Source of the DNA: DASRSS01 sp963799045
Lineage (GTDB): Bacteria; Actinomycetota; Actinomycetes; Mycobacteriales; Jatrophihabitantaceae
Direction of reading: 5' to 3'
Assembly (NCBI GenBank): GCA_963799045.1
Contig: CAWCVN010000007.1
Location: forward strand, 248,001-312,000
Length of the DNA stretch: 64,000 nucleotides
Shown: piece after piece, positions 24,598 to 33,783 of the stretch
How the letters are laid out: every line of letters starts with the position of its first letter
How positions within the stretch are numbered: the stretch's first letter is position 1
Program-made: the position numbers and the translations under genes
The notes under the pieces: generated by a model
What the model saw: only the letters and a program-made list of their open reading frames with translations
Told to the model about the DNA's origin: nothing
Database searches by the model: none

Positions 24598-26982
24598 GCT
24601 CACCCGCCGCCGCACCTGCACCCGTGCGACCACCGCGATCAGCAGCGCGCCGGCCAGGCAGGGCAGCAGATCCGACGGCCGCAGCGCCTCGGTGCGCAAC
24701 AACTCCCGCAGCGGCGTCCAGGAGACGGCCGCCCAGGCCAGCAGGGTGTTGAGCGCTACCGCGGCGATCAGCATCGTGTTGCGTCCCCGGTTACGGCCGG
24801 GTGGACGCAGCGCCAGCGCGGCCGCGAGCTGGCAGGCGGTCAGGGTCACGAACAGCACGCTCTGCCATGGCCGGTCTGCGTGGCGGGCGTAGGCGGCGGC
24901 CGCGACGGACACGACGGCGATGGCGAGGCCGAGCACGCCGATCCGCCCGGCCGTGCGAGCGTTGAGCAGCTGCTCGCTGGGCCGGCGCGGCGCCCGCGTG
25001 AAGACGTCAGGCGCCGCGGGCTCGTTGCCTATTGCCACCCCCGGCAGTCCGTGGGTCAGCAGGTTGACCCAGAGGATCTGACCGGACTTCAACGGCACCG
25101 AGAATCCGAACAGCGGGCCGCACAGCATGATGAGCACCTCGGCCAGGCCACCGCTGACCGCGTAGTGCAGGAAGCGGCGCAGGTTGTCGTAGGCCCGGCG
25201 CCCTTCGCCGATCGCGGGCACCATCGCCGACAGGTCGTCGTCGGTCAGCACGAGGTCCGCCGCCTGCTGGGCGACCTGGGTGCCGCGCTTGCCCATCGCG
25301 ATGCCGACGTCCGCCGCGCGCAGCGCGGGCGCGTCGTTCACGCCGTCGCCGGTCATCGCGACGACCTCGCCGGCGGCCTGCAGCGACGCGACTACGTCGG
25401 TCTTGCCCTCGGGACGGACCCGGGCGTGCACTTCGAGCGGCGGAGCAGCCGGTCCGTCGGTCTGCGCCGCGACCTGCCGCGCTATCGCCTGCGCGGTCAG
25501 CGGGTGGTCTCCGGTGATCATGACCGGTCGGACGCCGGCACGGCGGAAGGCCGCGATCATGTCCCGCGCCTCGGGGCGGGGTGGGTCGGCCAGCCCGAGC
25601 AGCCCGAGCAGGCGCCAGCGGTCGGTGTCTCTTCGGGCGACCGCAAGCACCCGCTGGCCCAGCTCGGCGAGGTCTGCCGCGTGGGCCTGCGCGTCGGGCG
25701 TGGAAGCCAGCTCGGTGAGCACGACCTCGGGCGAGCCCTTGCAGATCTCGACCCGCCTGCCCGAGTCGGTGGCGTGGACGGTGGTCATCCGCGCGGTCGC
25801 GGCGTCGAACGGCGTCTCGCTGATCCGCGGGAACGCGGCGCGCACGGCGGCGACGTCGACGCCGGCGTCCGCCGCCCCGTCGACCAGCGCGACCTCGGTC
25901 GGATCGTCGTGTACCCCGGTGCCCGCGGCCTGCGCCATTCCCGCGTCGTTGCATAGCACCGCCGCCTCGAGCAGCTCGTGCTCGCCGCCGGCCACGGCGG
26001 GCCAGACACCGGCGAGGGCCATGTGCCCGGTCGTCAACGTGCCCGTCTTGTCGGTCGCGATCACGGTCACCGAGCCGAGCGCCTCGACAGCAGCCAGCTT
26101 CCGCGCCAGCACGCCCCGCGCGGCCATCCGCCGCGCGGCCAGCGCGAGCGACATCGCCACCACCGCCGGCAGCGATTCGGGGATGGCCGCGACGGCGAGG
26201 CTCACCGCGAGCACGAGGCTCGTCTCCAGCCCGCGACCGGCGGCCAGGTTGAGCACCGCCACGCCAAGGGCCGCGACCGCCGTCGCCCAAGCCAGACGAC
26301 GGCCCAGGACCGCGAGCTGCCGCTGCACGGGGGTCGACGGGGCGGCGGCCCGATGCACCGATCGCGCGATGTCCCCGATCGCGGTGGCGTTCGCGACGGC
26401 GACGACCTCGGCACGCGCCCTCCCGCGGGTGACGACGGTGCCCGCGAAGATCAGCTCGTCCGAGCTTTTCGGCACCGGCTGCGCCTCGCCGGTCAGCATC
26501 GATTCGTCCAGTTGAAGCGACTCGCTGCTGCACAGTCGCGCGTCGGCCGCCACGATGTCGCCTGCTGCCAGCTGCAACAGGTCGCCGACGACCACCTCCC
26601 GCGCGTCGACGGTGCGCGCGCTGCCCTCCCGGACGACGGTCGCATGTGGCGCGGTGAGGTCGGCGAGCGCGTCGACCGCGCGGCCGGCGCGGACCTCCTG
26701 GAGCGCGCCGAGCGTGGAGTTGATGGCGACCACGATCAGGATCACCGCGGTGTCCGGGAAGTCACCGACCACGCTCGTCAGCACGGCGGCGCCGAGCAGG
26801 ACAAGGATGATCACGTCCGTCAGCTGGTGCAGCACGGCGGTGCCCCAGCCCACCGGAGGCGCGACGGCCAGTTCGTTGCGCCCGTCGCGTTCCAGCCGGT
26901 GAGCGGCCTGCTGCGCGGTCAGACCGGTATCCGGGGGTTGGGCGCGGCCCTCGAGGTGCGGCTGCACAGCCATGGTTCCCAT
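24556..26982 (-). CDS. Cation-translocating P-type ATPase (P2A-like)
   Basis: 808 aa; ATG 26982, or ATG 26973 three codons on. N-terminal cation-ATPase domain, actuator motif TGEA (164; usually TGES), IPESLPAVV in TM4, DKTGT (Asp 311), GDGVNDAPAL and WVNLLTHGLPGVAIG. The last two resemble bacterial SERCA-like pumps. The Ser-to-Ala change in TGES is tolerated in some family members. Ion specificity is uncertain (Ca2+ or Mn2+ typical). Divergent from the hibernation-factor gene. Confidence 0.92.
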   Translation of the reverse strand: MGTMAVQPHLEGRAQPPDTGLTAQQAAHRLERDGRNELAVAPPVGWGTAVLHQLTDVIILVLLGAAVLTSVVGDFPDTAVILIVVAINSTLGALQEVRAGRAVDALADLTAPHATVVREGSARTVDAREVVVGDLLQLAAGDIVAADARLCSSESLQLDESMLTGEAQPVPKSSDELIFAGTVVTRGRARAEVVAVANATAIGDIARSVHRAAAPSTPVQRQLAVLGRRLAWATAVAALGVAVLNLAAGRGLETSLVLAVSLAVAAIPESLPAVVAMSLALAARRMAARGVLARKLAAVEALGSVTVIATDKTGTLTTGHMALAGVWPAVAGGEHELLEAAVLCNDAGMAQAAGTGVHDDPTEVALVDGAADAGVDVAAVRAAFPRISETPFDAATARMTTVHATDSGRRVEICKGSPEVVLTELASTPDAQAHAADLAELGQRVLAVARRDTDRWRLLGLLGLADPPRPEARDMIAAFRRAGVRPVMITGDHPLTAQAIARQVAAQTDGPAAPPLEVHARVRPEGKTDVVASLQAAGEVVAMTGDGVNDAPALRAADVGIAMGKRGTQVAQQAADLVLTDDDLSAMVPAIGEGRRAYDNLRRFLHYAVSGGLAEVLIMLCGPLFGFSVPLKSGQILWVNLLTHGLPGVAIGNEPAAPDVFTRAPRRPSEQLLNARTAGRIGVLGLAIAVVSVAAAAYARHADRPWQSVLFVTLTACQLAAALALRPPGRNRGRNTMLIAAVALNTLLAWAAVSWTPLRELLRTEALRPSDLLPCLAGALLIAVVARVQVRRRVSSAGNDRDRARGSS

Positions 26983-27010
26983 GCTCCCGAGCCAGCCCGG
27001 GAGCCGTCAG

Positions 27011-27043
27011 GGGACAACGTCCCGCGCGGTGACTTTGGGCCCT
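27011..27043. promoter_or_regulatory. Two DevR-type boxes in the ATPase/HPF divergent spacer
   Basis: GGGACAACGTCCC (27011-27023; perfect GGGAC/GTCCC half-sites) and GACTTTGGGCCCT (27031-27043). They lie 28 bp from the ATPase start and 34 bp from the HPF start, so one may serve each direction. Confidence 0.55.
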
Positions 27044-27077
27044 GTCGAGCGGGTGCGCGCCGCCGGATGGTGAGGAC

Positions 27078-27845
27078 ATGACCACCTTCGATGTCGACAC
27101 CGTTGTCACGACGCAAGGCAGCGTCCCCTCCGCACTGGTCGACTACGCTCGCACCAAGGTCACCGCCGCCCTCGAACACGCCGACCGGCCCGTGCTCGCG
27201 GCGCGGGCGCGGTTGACGGTGCTGCCCGACCCGGCCGTGCAGCGGCGCGCCGTGGTCGAGGTGACCGTGGATCTCGACGGCAGGACGCTGCGGGTACAGG
27301 CAGCCAAGCGCAGCCTGCGCGAGGCCGTGGACGAGGTGCAGGACCGGCTGCGCGAACGGGTGGAGCGGCTGCGCGCGGACTGGGAGGCCCGGCGCGGCGG
27401 CGGTGCCCGCACCGCGGGGCGCAGCCGGCGCGGTGCGGCCGAGACGAGCTCGGACCTGCCGCTCGCCGCCGGCACCCTCTCTCGGCGCAAGAGCTTCCCG
27501 GTGGACCCGACAACGGTCGAGGAGGCCGCCTTCGACATGGAGATGCTCGACCACGACTTCCACCTGTTCGTCGAGGAGAGCACCGGCATCGACAGCCTGC
27601 TGTCGGCTACCGAGACCGGCTACGAGTTGCACCAGCTCGAGCCACGGCCGGGCGGCGTCCCGGTCGGCACGGTGCAGCCGGACGTCGACGACCGGCCGGC
27701 GGTCACGCTCACCGTCGCCGAGGCGGTCGAACGCGTGAACCTCTCCGGCGAGCCGTGGCTGTTCTTCCGCGATTCCGGCACCGGGCGCGGCGCGGTGCTC
27801 TACCGACGGCACGACGGGGACCTGGGGTTGATCACTCCCGCCTGA
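27078..27845 (+). CDS. hpf: Long-form ribosome hibernation promoting factor
   Basis: 255 aa, ATG 27078 (GGTGAGGAC upstream). Residues 1-105 form the S30AE/YfiA domain with charged helices. The C-terminal part shows two copies of the dimerisation domain: the first (about 137-185, LSRRKSFPVDPTTVEEAAFD) has lost its YRR-GLI end, the second ends LFFRDSGTGRGAVLYRRHDG and GLITP. Long HPFs bind the 30S A/P sites and pair 70S ribosomes into inactive 100S. Probably switched on by the 27031 box during hypoxia. Confidence 0.88.
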   Translation: MTTFDVDTVVTTQGSVPSALVDYARTKVTAALEHADRPVLAARARLTVLPDPAVQRRAVVEVTVDLDGRTLRVQAAKRSLREAVDEVQDRLRERVERLRADWEARRGGGARTAGRSRRGAAETSSDLPLAAGTLSRRKSFPVDPTTVEEAAFDMEMLDHDFHLFVEESTGIDSLLSATETGYELHQLEPRPGGVPVGTVQPDVDDRPAVTLTVAEAVERVNLSGEPWLFFRDSGTGRGAVLYRRHDGDLGLITPA

Positions 27846-27858
27846 GTGGGCCGGCCGG

Positions 27859-27914
27859 CCGGTCGTTCGGCTCCGGTCGTTCGGCTCCGGTAGTTCGGCT
27901 CCGGTAGTTCGGCA
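27859..27914. repeat. Four tandem copies of a 14-bp unit
   Basis: CCGGTCGTTCGGCT occurs twice, then CCGGTAGTTCGGCT, then CCGGTAGTTCGGCA, head to tail, 13 bp after the HPF stop. No gene covers them. They may arise by slippage or serve as protein-binding sites. Confidence 0.8.
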
Positions 27915-27922
27915 CCGGCCGC

Positions 27923-27938
27923 GGGGCCTTCCGGCCCT
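27923..27938. promoter_or_regulatory. DevR-type box (GGGGCCTTCCGGCCCT)
   Basis: Inverted half-sites GGGGCC and GGCCCT around TTCC, about 97 bp upstream of the DUF1876 gene and just after the 14-bp repeats. Confidence 0.5.
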
Positions 27939-28034
27939 GGGCCGGCAACCCTCGCAGCGCGAACATCGCCTTAGCGGCCCGGTTGGGTCGCAGCGGCGGC
28001 CCGCGCGAGCCGATCGACTCAGGAGGCAACGACG

Positions 28035-28280
28035 ATGAGCCACGTGAGCGAGTGGGTGGTACGCATCCACCTCTTTGACGACGACACGACGACTAGCGCG
28101 CGGGCGGTCCTGGAGACGGGGACCCGCACGCTCAGCCGGGACGGTCACGCACCGAACCACGGCAGCCCGGAGATCGCGGCCGAGTTCGCCACGAGCGCCG
28201 CGATGGAGGCGCTGAGCACCGAGCTGTCCGCCCTTGCGGGCATCGACTCGGCCGCTTTGACCAGGACGACCGACGCCTGA
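28035..28280 (+). CDS. DUF1876 (Rv1738-like) small protein
   Basis: 81 aa, ATG 28035 behind AGGAGG. WVVRIHLFDDDTTTSARAVL and GHAPNHGSPEIAAEFATSAAMEAL match the Rv1738/Rv2632c family. Rv1738 is a strongly DosR-induced protein whose fold resembles ribosome hibernation factors. Its place next to a true HPF supports a role in silencing translation. Confidence 0.88.
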   Translation: MSHVSEWVVRIHLFDDDTTTSARAVLETGTRTLSRDGHAPNHGSPEIAAEFATSAAMEALSTELSALAGIDSAALTRTTDA

Positions 28281-28313
28281 GCAGAACGCCGGACGAGCAG
28301 GAGGAGCGTGGAG

Positions 28314-29144
28314 ATGACGATCCTGTCCGGGACGTCCATGCCGGAGCTGACACCGTCGCGACCGCGGCCCGGGGAGCCTGTCCGCGGCCGGGACGAGGGC
28401 GCCGGGCACTACGGCGGTGGCCGGGACTCGGCCTACCGGCCGGTCCCGGTGCCGGTGCCGGTCAAGCACACGGTCGGCGACGTCATGATCAAAGGTGTCG
28501 TGGCCGCCCACGAGGAAGCGGCCTTCAAACAGGTCGTCGACGCGCTGGTGCGCAACCACATCGGGGCCGTGCCGGTCATCGACAGCGGCCGCAGGGTGGT
28601 CGGCGTCGTGTCCGAGTCCGACCTGCTCGTTCGCATGTCCGGGGGCCATCTGGTGCTGCCGAGCGGGCATCTGGTCTCCGCGCACGCCGAGGAGCATCGC
28701 AAGCTGCACGCGACCACGGCCCGCGAGCTGATGACCTCGCCGCCGATCGTGGCGCGGTCGGACATGCCGATCGTCGAGGCGGCACAGTTGGCCGCACAGA
28801 ACCGGGTGCGGAGGCTGCCGGTGGTCGACGACGACGGGGTTCTGGTCGGGCTGGTGAGCCGTACCGATCTGCTCAAAGTGTTCCTGCGCCCCGACGGTGA
28901 GATCCGTGACGACATACGGCACAACGTGCTGGTGGGCGCTGTCGCGTTCAACCCGCACCTGGTCGACGTCGAGGTCGACTACGGGGTCGTGACCGTCCGC
29001 GGGGAGGTCGCCGACCGCGCCACCGTGAGTTCCCTGGTGCACGCGATCGAGGCGGTGAGCGGCGTGATCGCCGTCGACACCGCGGCGTTGTCGGTGGCCG
29101 GAAGCGGTGGGCCGCCACGCACCTGGCCGCGCACCCGAAGCTAG
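28314..29144 (+). CDS. CBS-pair plus BON domain protein
   Basis: 276 aa; ATG 28314 (7 bases after GGAGGAG) preferred over GTG 28308. After a Pro/Gly-rich 45-residue lead come two CBS motifs (TVGDVMIKGVV...GVVSESDLLVRM and ARELMTSPPIV...GLVSRTDLLKVF), then a BON domain (about 200-262, VDVEVDYGVVTVRGEV). CBS pairs sense adenine nucleotides; BON domains bind membranes or partners. Rv2626c (Hrp1), a DosR-regulon CBS protein, is related to the first part. 33 bp after DUF1876, likely co-transcribed. Confidence 0.87.
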   Translation: MTILSGTSMPELTPSRPRPGEPVRGRDEGAGHYGGGRDSAYRPVPVPVPVKHTVGDVMIKGVVAAHEEAAFKQVVDALVRNHIGAVPVIDSGRRVVGVVSESDLLVRMSGGHLVLPSGHLVSAHAEEHRKLHATTARELMTSPPIVARSDMPIVEAAQLAAQNRVRRLPVVDDDGVLVGLVSRTDLLKVFLRPDGEIRDDIRHNVLVGAVAFNPHLVDVEVDYGVVTVRGEVADRATVSSLVHAIEAVSGVIAVDTAALSVAGSGGPPRTWPRTRS

Positions 29145-29150
29145 GCGGCC

Positions 29151-30287
29151 GTGCGCGCGGGGGGCGGGCTGAGCTTCGCCGGCCTCGTCATGCACAACGT
29201 GGGCGTGAAGAAGCTGCGCCTGGCGTTCGCGTCGCTCGCACTCGCGATCGGCGTGATGACGGTCGTGGTGTTCAACATCGTCGACAGCAGCCTGCGCACC
29301 ACCGAGCTCGCCATCATGCAGACCGGACGCGCCGACTTCACCATTGCGCAGAAGGGCATGTCCGACCTGCTCGCCAGCTCGATCGACCAGGCCACGCTGG
29401 ACCGGATCGGCCGGCAGCAGGGCATCGCATCCGCGACCGGGGTGCTCATCGGTACCACTAAGCTCAACGCCGCCAACCCGCTGTTCCTCGAGATCGGCAT
29501 CCGTCCGCAGGAGACCGCAGAGTTCGGTGTCACCGTGGTGGCGGGTCGGCTGTTCGGCGCCGACGCCGAGCACGAGCTGATGCTCGGCTACCGGGCGGCC
29601 GCCAACTTGCACAAGCAGGTGGGCGACCAGGTCACGGTCGACAGCACGGCCTTCCGCGTCGTGGGGCTGTACTCGACCGGTCAGGCTCTCGGCGACTCGG
29701 GTGCGATGTTCCCGCTCGTGCCGTTCCAGGCCGCGCAGCGGCAACCGAGCACCCTGACGCTGATCTTCGTACGGGCGAGCCCGGGCACCGACGTCGCGGC
29801 GCTGCGGGCACAGCTGGAGCGCGAGTACCCGCAGCTGGTGACCGTGCAGACGGTCTCCGACTTCGGCCGCGCGGACCGCAGCCTGGCACTGATCAACGCC
29901 GCGGAGCGTGGCAGCACCATCCTCGCCATCGTCGTCGGGGCGATCATCGTGATGACGACGATGACGATGACCTTCATCGAGCGTACGCGCGAGTTCGGGG
30001 TGCTGACCGCGATCGGCTGGCCTGGACGCCGGGTGCTGTGGATGGTCCTCGCCGAGGCCGGCGTGATGGGGCTGATCGGGGCTATGGGCGGCGTCGCGCT
30101 GTCGTTCGCCGCGACCGAGGTGATCGGCCGGTTGCCGAGCCTGGTCGGGATCTTGCACCCCGAGTACACCGCCGGAGCGTTCTGGCGCGCCGTCTACACG
30201 GCCGCGCTGATGAGCCTCATCGGCGGGGCGTGGCCCGCGGTGCGGGCGGCGCGGCTCGCGCCGATGGAGGCGCTGCGCCATGAGTGA
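29151..30287 (+). CDS. FtsX/MacB-type ABC transporter permease
   Basis: 378 aa, GTG 29151, 6 bp after the CBS-BON stop. One N-terminal TM (LRLAFASLALAIGVMTVVVF), a long extracytoplasmic MacB-like domain, then three C-terminal TMs with the conserved RTREFGVLTAIGWPGRRV coupling helix. Works with the ATPase encoded next (8-bp overlap). Such pairs move lipoproteins, peptides or act mechanically on envelope enzymes; the substrate is unknown. Confidence 0.88.
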   Translation: MRAGGGLSFAGLVMHNVGVKKLRLAFASLALAIGVMTVVVFNIVDSSLRTTELAIMQTGRADFTIAQKGMSDLLASSIDQATLDRIGRQQGIASATGVLIGTTKLNAANPLFLEIGIRPQETAEFGVTVVAGRLFGADAEHELMLGYRAAANLHKQVGDQVTVDSTAFRVVGLYSTGQALGDSGAMFPLVPFQAAQRQPSTLTLIFVRASPGTDVAALRAQLEREYPQLVTVQTVSDFGRADRSLALINAAERGSTILAIVVGAIIVMTTMTMTFIERTREFGVLTAIGWPGRRVLWMVLAEAGVMGLIGAMGGVALSFAATEVIGRLPSLVGILHPEYTAGAFWRAVYTAALMSLIGGAWPAVRAARLAPMEALRHE

Positions 30288-30999
30288 CATGCCCGTCGTC
30301 GTGCGGGTTCGAGGCGTCGGCAAGGACTACGACGACGGCGTCGTGCGCGCGCTGTCCGGGGTGGACCTCGACGTCGGCCAGGGTGAGTGGGTCGCGGTGA
30401 CCGGCCCGTCCGGCTGCGGGAAGTCCACCCTGCTGCACCTGCTCGCCGTGCTCGACCGGCCCAGCGCCGGCACGGTGGAGATCTTCGGCACCGATGTCAC
30501 CACGCTCGCGAACGCGGCGACGTTCCGCCGGGATCGGGTGGGGCTGGTCTTCCAGCTGCACAACCTGCTGCCGCAGCTGACCGCCGCGCAGAACGTCGAG
30601 ATCGCGATGTTCGGCCGCGCCGGCCGGGCGGAGCGGCACCGGCGGGCCTGCGAGCTGCTGGCCGACGTCGACCTCGCCGGGCGCGAGGACCGCCAGCCCA
30701 CCCGGCTGTCCGGGGGCGAGCGTCAGCGCGTCGCGATCGCGCGGGCCCTGGCGAACGATCCGCCGCTGCTACTGGCAGACGAGCCCACGGGCAACCTCGA
30801 CACCGCCTCGGTCACACGGGTGGTGGAGCTGATCGACCGGCTTCGCCGGGAGCGGCCGGAGCTGACCGTCGTGATGGTGACGCACGACTCGCGCGTCGCC
30901 GCGCACGCCGACCGAATCGTGCAGATGCGTGACGGGGCCGTGGTGACCGGCTCATCCGGCGGCGAAGGAGACCGGGGCGTCGGCCTCCTCGGTGGGTGA
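30280..30999 (+). CDS. LolD/MacB-type ABC transporter ATPase
   Basis: 239 aa. Walker A GPSGCGKST, Q-loop FQLHNLLPQLT, signature LSGGERQRVAIARAL, Walker B LLLADEPTGNLD, H-loop VTHDSR. Complete and normal length. Its last 48 bases overlap the convergent lipoprotein gene. Confidence 0.93.
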   Translation: MSDMPVVVRVRGVGKDYDDGVVRALSGVDLDVGQGEWVAVTGPSGCGKSTLLHLLAVLDRPSAGTVEIFGTDVTTLANAATFRRDRVGLVFQLHNLLPQLTAAQNVEIAMFGRAGRAERHRRACELLADVDLAGREDRQPTRLSGGERQRVAIARALANDPPLLLADEPTGNLDTASVTRVVELIDRLRRERPELTVVMVTHDSRVAAHADRIVQMRDGAVVTGSSGGEGDRGVGLLGG

Positions 31000-31473
31000 C
31001 AGCGACGCCTGCGTGACCGAGACCAGGCACGGGGTGCTCGCGCTACACACGATGCCGTTGCCGCCGAAGGGCCCGCGCAGGACCGTGAGCGTGGCGGCGA
31101 CAGCACCCGACGCATCGGAGGTCACCGCAAGCATGCCCGAGAGGTTGCAGTCCCCCGGCCCGGTCGCCTGGCCCTTGTCTGCGCACTGGATGACCTGCAG
31201 GGCTTCGTCCGGGCTGAAGCCGGTCGCGCTGACGCGCACCCGCTGGCCGTCGCGCAGCCCACGCGACGGGGTCACGGTCACCGTCGGGTGCACGGCTGTG
31301 CTGGTCGACGTGCTGCCCGATGGCGTGCTCGGCCCGGCGGTCGAGGGCGCGGTTACCGGTGTCGTGACCGGTGTCGTCGAGCCGGGACGCACCACGCTCG
31401 GTGAGCTGGCACCGCAGCCGGCGAGCAGCCCCGCCGAACACAGCAGCGCGAGGGAGGCGCGGTAGTAGAGCAC
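30952..31473 (-). CDS. Neocarzinostatin-family lipoprotein
   Basis: 173 aa, GTG start. Signal peptide with lipobox LLAGC (about residues 16-20), then a 45-residue Thr/Ser/Pro linker. A neocarzinostatin-like beta-sandwich follows (about 65-173: TPSRGLRDGQRVRVSATGFSP and paired Cys in VIQCADK...GDC and VCSASTPC). The family binds small molecules in a few antibiotics; in most actinobacteria its role is unknown. The 3' end lies antisense to the ABC ATPase. Confidence 0.8.
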   Translation of the reverse strand: MLYYRASLALLCSAGLLAGCGASSPSVVRPGSTTPVTTPVTAPSTAGPSTPSGSTSTSTAVHPTVTVTPSRGLRDGQRVRVSATGFSPDEALQVIQCADKGQATGPGDCNLSGMLAVTSDASGAVAATLTVLRGPFGGNGIVCSASTPCLVSVTQASLSPTEEADAPVSFAAG

Positions 31474-31482
31474 GGCGGTCGG

Positions 31483-32034
31483 CTAGCCGGGAAGCAGCGC
31501 GGCACCGAGGCGCTGCTGCACCAACCGGGCCGCCATCTCGGGCAGTGAGTCCGTGGGCACCGACCCCTTCAGGTCGGCGAGCGCGGCCCGGACGTGGCTC
31601 CAGAGCATCGACTCGGACACCAGCGGACGGTAGTCGCGGGCCAGGTCGTCGACCAGCCGCAGCGCGGTGACGCTCAATGCCGCAGGCAGCACGTCGGCGC
31701 CGGGCAGCAGCGAAGCATGCCGGTCGGTGGTGTCGTGGCCGGCGATCGTGCGGGCCCGCAGCACCGGGCGGACCCGCGCGAGCCCGTCCACGTCGACGAC
31801 GACGCTCCGGTTCTGGAACAGCGTCAGCGCGCGGGAGTCCGCGAACACCGAACACTCCTCGAACCGGGCCAGCGCGACGTCAAACTCTCCCGGCCGGAAC
31901 TGGTCCGCGGGCAGGTAGGTGACTCCCGCCGGCCAGGTCAGCAGCAGCACTTGCGGGCCGCTGCGTGCACACACCCGCTCCAGCGCGGAGCGCGCCGCGG
32001 GGGTGAAGTCGAACCTCGTGGCGACCGGATCCAT
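31483..32034 (-). CDS. Conserved protein of unknown function downstream of cydC
   Basis: 183 aa, ATG 32034, two bases after the cydC stop. No TM or signal peptide. The C-terminus (LWSHVRAALADLKGSVPTDSLPEMAARLVQQRL) resembles the three-helix-bundle dimerisation domain seen in small actinobacterial proteins; the rest (about 25-75, QVLLLTWPAGVTYLPADQFR) is not recognised. Position suggests transcription with cydABDC, but a role in the oxidase is not shown. Confidence 0.6.
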   Translation of the reverse strand: MDPVATRFDFTPAARSALERVCARSGPQVLLLTWPAGVTYLPADQFRPGEFDVALARFEECSVFADSRALTLFQNRSVVVDVDGLARVRPVLRARTIAGHDTTDRHASLLPGADVLPAALSVTALRLVDDLARDYRPLVSESMLWSHVRAALADLKGSVPTDSLPEMAARLVQQRLGAALLPG

Positions 32035-32036
32035 CT

Positions 32037-33783
32037 CTAGATGGTGGCCGCCGCCTCGTTGCGGCGGCAGAGTCCTTGGTCCCCTGTGTCGTGCAGCCGG
32101 AGCCCGCCGACGCGCAGCTGCCGGTCGATGCGGCGCGGGTCGAGGGTGCGGTGCGTGGACAGCAGCAGCGTGTGACCGCGGGTGGCGGCCAGCAGGTCGT
32201 CGAGCACCTCGGCCTCGGTATCCGGGTCCAGGTGCGCGGTCGGCTCGTCGAGCACGAGGACCTCCGGCGCGGCGAGCAGCGCGCGGGCGAGCAGCAGCCG
32301 CTGGCGCTGGCCGCCGGACAGCGCGGCGCCGTCGGGTCCGGCGAAGGTGGACCAGCCATCGGGCAACGCGCGCACGACCGCGCCCAGTGCCGCCCGGTCG
32401 GCGACCGCGTCGAGCTGCTCGTCGGTCGCCTCGGGCCGCACCAGCCGCAGGTTGTCGCGCAGCGTGGCGTCGAAGACATGGTCGCCCTGCAGCGATCCGG
32501 CGATCAGCGGCGGCACGGTAGATGCGGGCAGCGAGGCCAGCGACACGTCGGCGAGCGTGCCGCGCACCGCGAGCTCGCCACCGGCGACGGGCAGCAGCCG
32601 CATCGCCGCCGTCAGCAGCGAGGTCTTGCCGCAGCCGCTCGGACCCAGCACCGCCACCCGCTCCCCGGGCCGCAACGCCAGCGCGGCTCCGCGCAGGACG
32701 GGCGGCGTGCCGGGTGCCGGCGCAAGGACCAGCCCCTCGGCGTGCAGCCCCACCGTCCCGGCGGGGGCGGCGGCGGGGCTCACCGGCTCGGGGATCGGCA
32801 CCGGGGCCGAGAGCAACTCGACGACGCGGTCCAGCCCGGCGCGGAAGCGGGCCCAGGCGGCGAACGCCGGCGGCAGCGCGCCCAGGGCGTCGAAGCCGGC
32901 GAGCACGCAGGCCGCCAGCACGCCGACGGCGACCGGGCGCAGCTGCCCGGCTCCGGCCGCGGCGGCGCCGGCGGCGACGGCCGCGGGCAGGGTGATCGCC
33001 GCGGCCAGGCCGGTGAGCCCGGTGCCGGTCGCGGCCGCGAGCGCAGGGCGCCGGGCCGCGCGGTGCACGGCCCCGTCGGCGTCGGCGATGGCCGCCAGCG
33101 CGCGCCGGTCGGCGCCGTACGCGCTCAGCTCGGCCAGCCCCTCCAGCAGCGCCGCGACCTCCGTGTCGCGCCGGGACGCGGCCGCGGCGGCGGCCTCGGC
33201 GGGTCCGGCCAGCCGGCGGCTCAACCACGGCACCAGCCCGACGCCGACGAGCAGCCCGGCGGCGAGCACCGCTGCGGCCGACGGCGCGAGCAGCTCCGGC
33301 GAGCGTGACGGCGGCGGCCGCGGTCGCCACCGCACCGGCGAGCGGGACGACGGCGCGGACCAGGCCGTCCTGCACGCCGTCGACGTCGCTGACGAACCGG
33401 CGCAGCAGATCGCCCCGGCGCAGCCCGGACACGCCGGCGGGCACGAGCGGTTCGAGCGCGGCGAACACCCGCGCCCGCAGCTCGGCCAGCAGCCGCAGCG
33501 CGCCGTCGTGGCTGACCAGCCGCTCGGCGTAGCGCAGCAGCGCCCGGGCGAGGGCGAAGGTGCGCACCCCGACGACGGCGAGCTCGAGCGCCTGCACATT
33601 CGGCTGCTGCGCGGCGCGGCAGATCAGCCAGATCGAGGTGCCGGTCAGCGCCAGCCCGGCGATGCCGGTGGCGCCGCTGAGCAGCCCCGCCGCGGCGAGC
33701 CGGCGACCGAAGCCGCGCAGCGGGAGCACGTCACGCGCGCGCCGGCGCGGTGCGGGTCGCACGGTGGCGGTGACGGCGGTCAC
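32037..33783 (-). pseudogene. cydC: cydC, thiol ABC exporter subunit, split by frameshift near 33305
   Basis: GTG 33783 overlaps the cydD end (GTGA). The first 160 residues (RGFGRRLAAAGLLSGATGIAGLALTGTSIWLI and ERLVSHDGALRLL) are in one frame; from about 33300 the rest continues in another, with Walker A GPSGCGKTS, LSGGQRQRLLLARALL and LDEPTAHLDPDTE. Joined, it makes a normal CydC of about 580 aa, half of the CydDC exporter of cysteine/glutathione needed for bd oxidase assembly. A single indel with all motifs kept suggests a sequence error. Confidence 0.85.

Noticed and set aside
26919..30323. Very long minus-strand open frame (1134 codons) across HPF, CBS-BON and ABC genes
   Set aside because: It lies antisense to five well-supported genes, is rich in Arg, His, Asp and Gln as expected for GC-rich shadow frames, and shows no domain.
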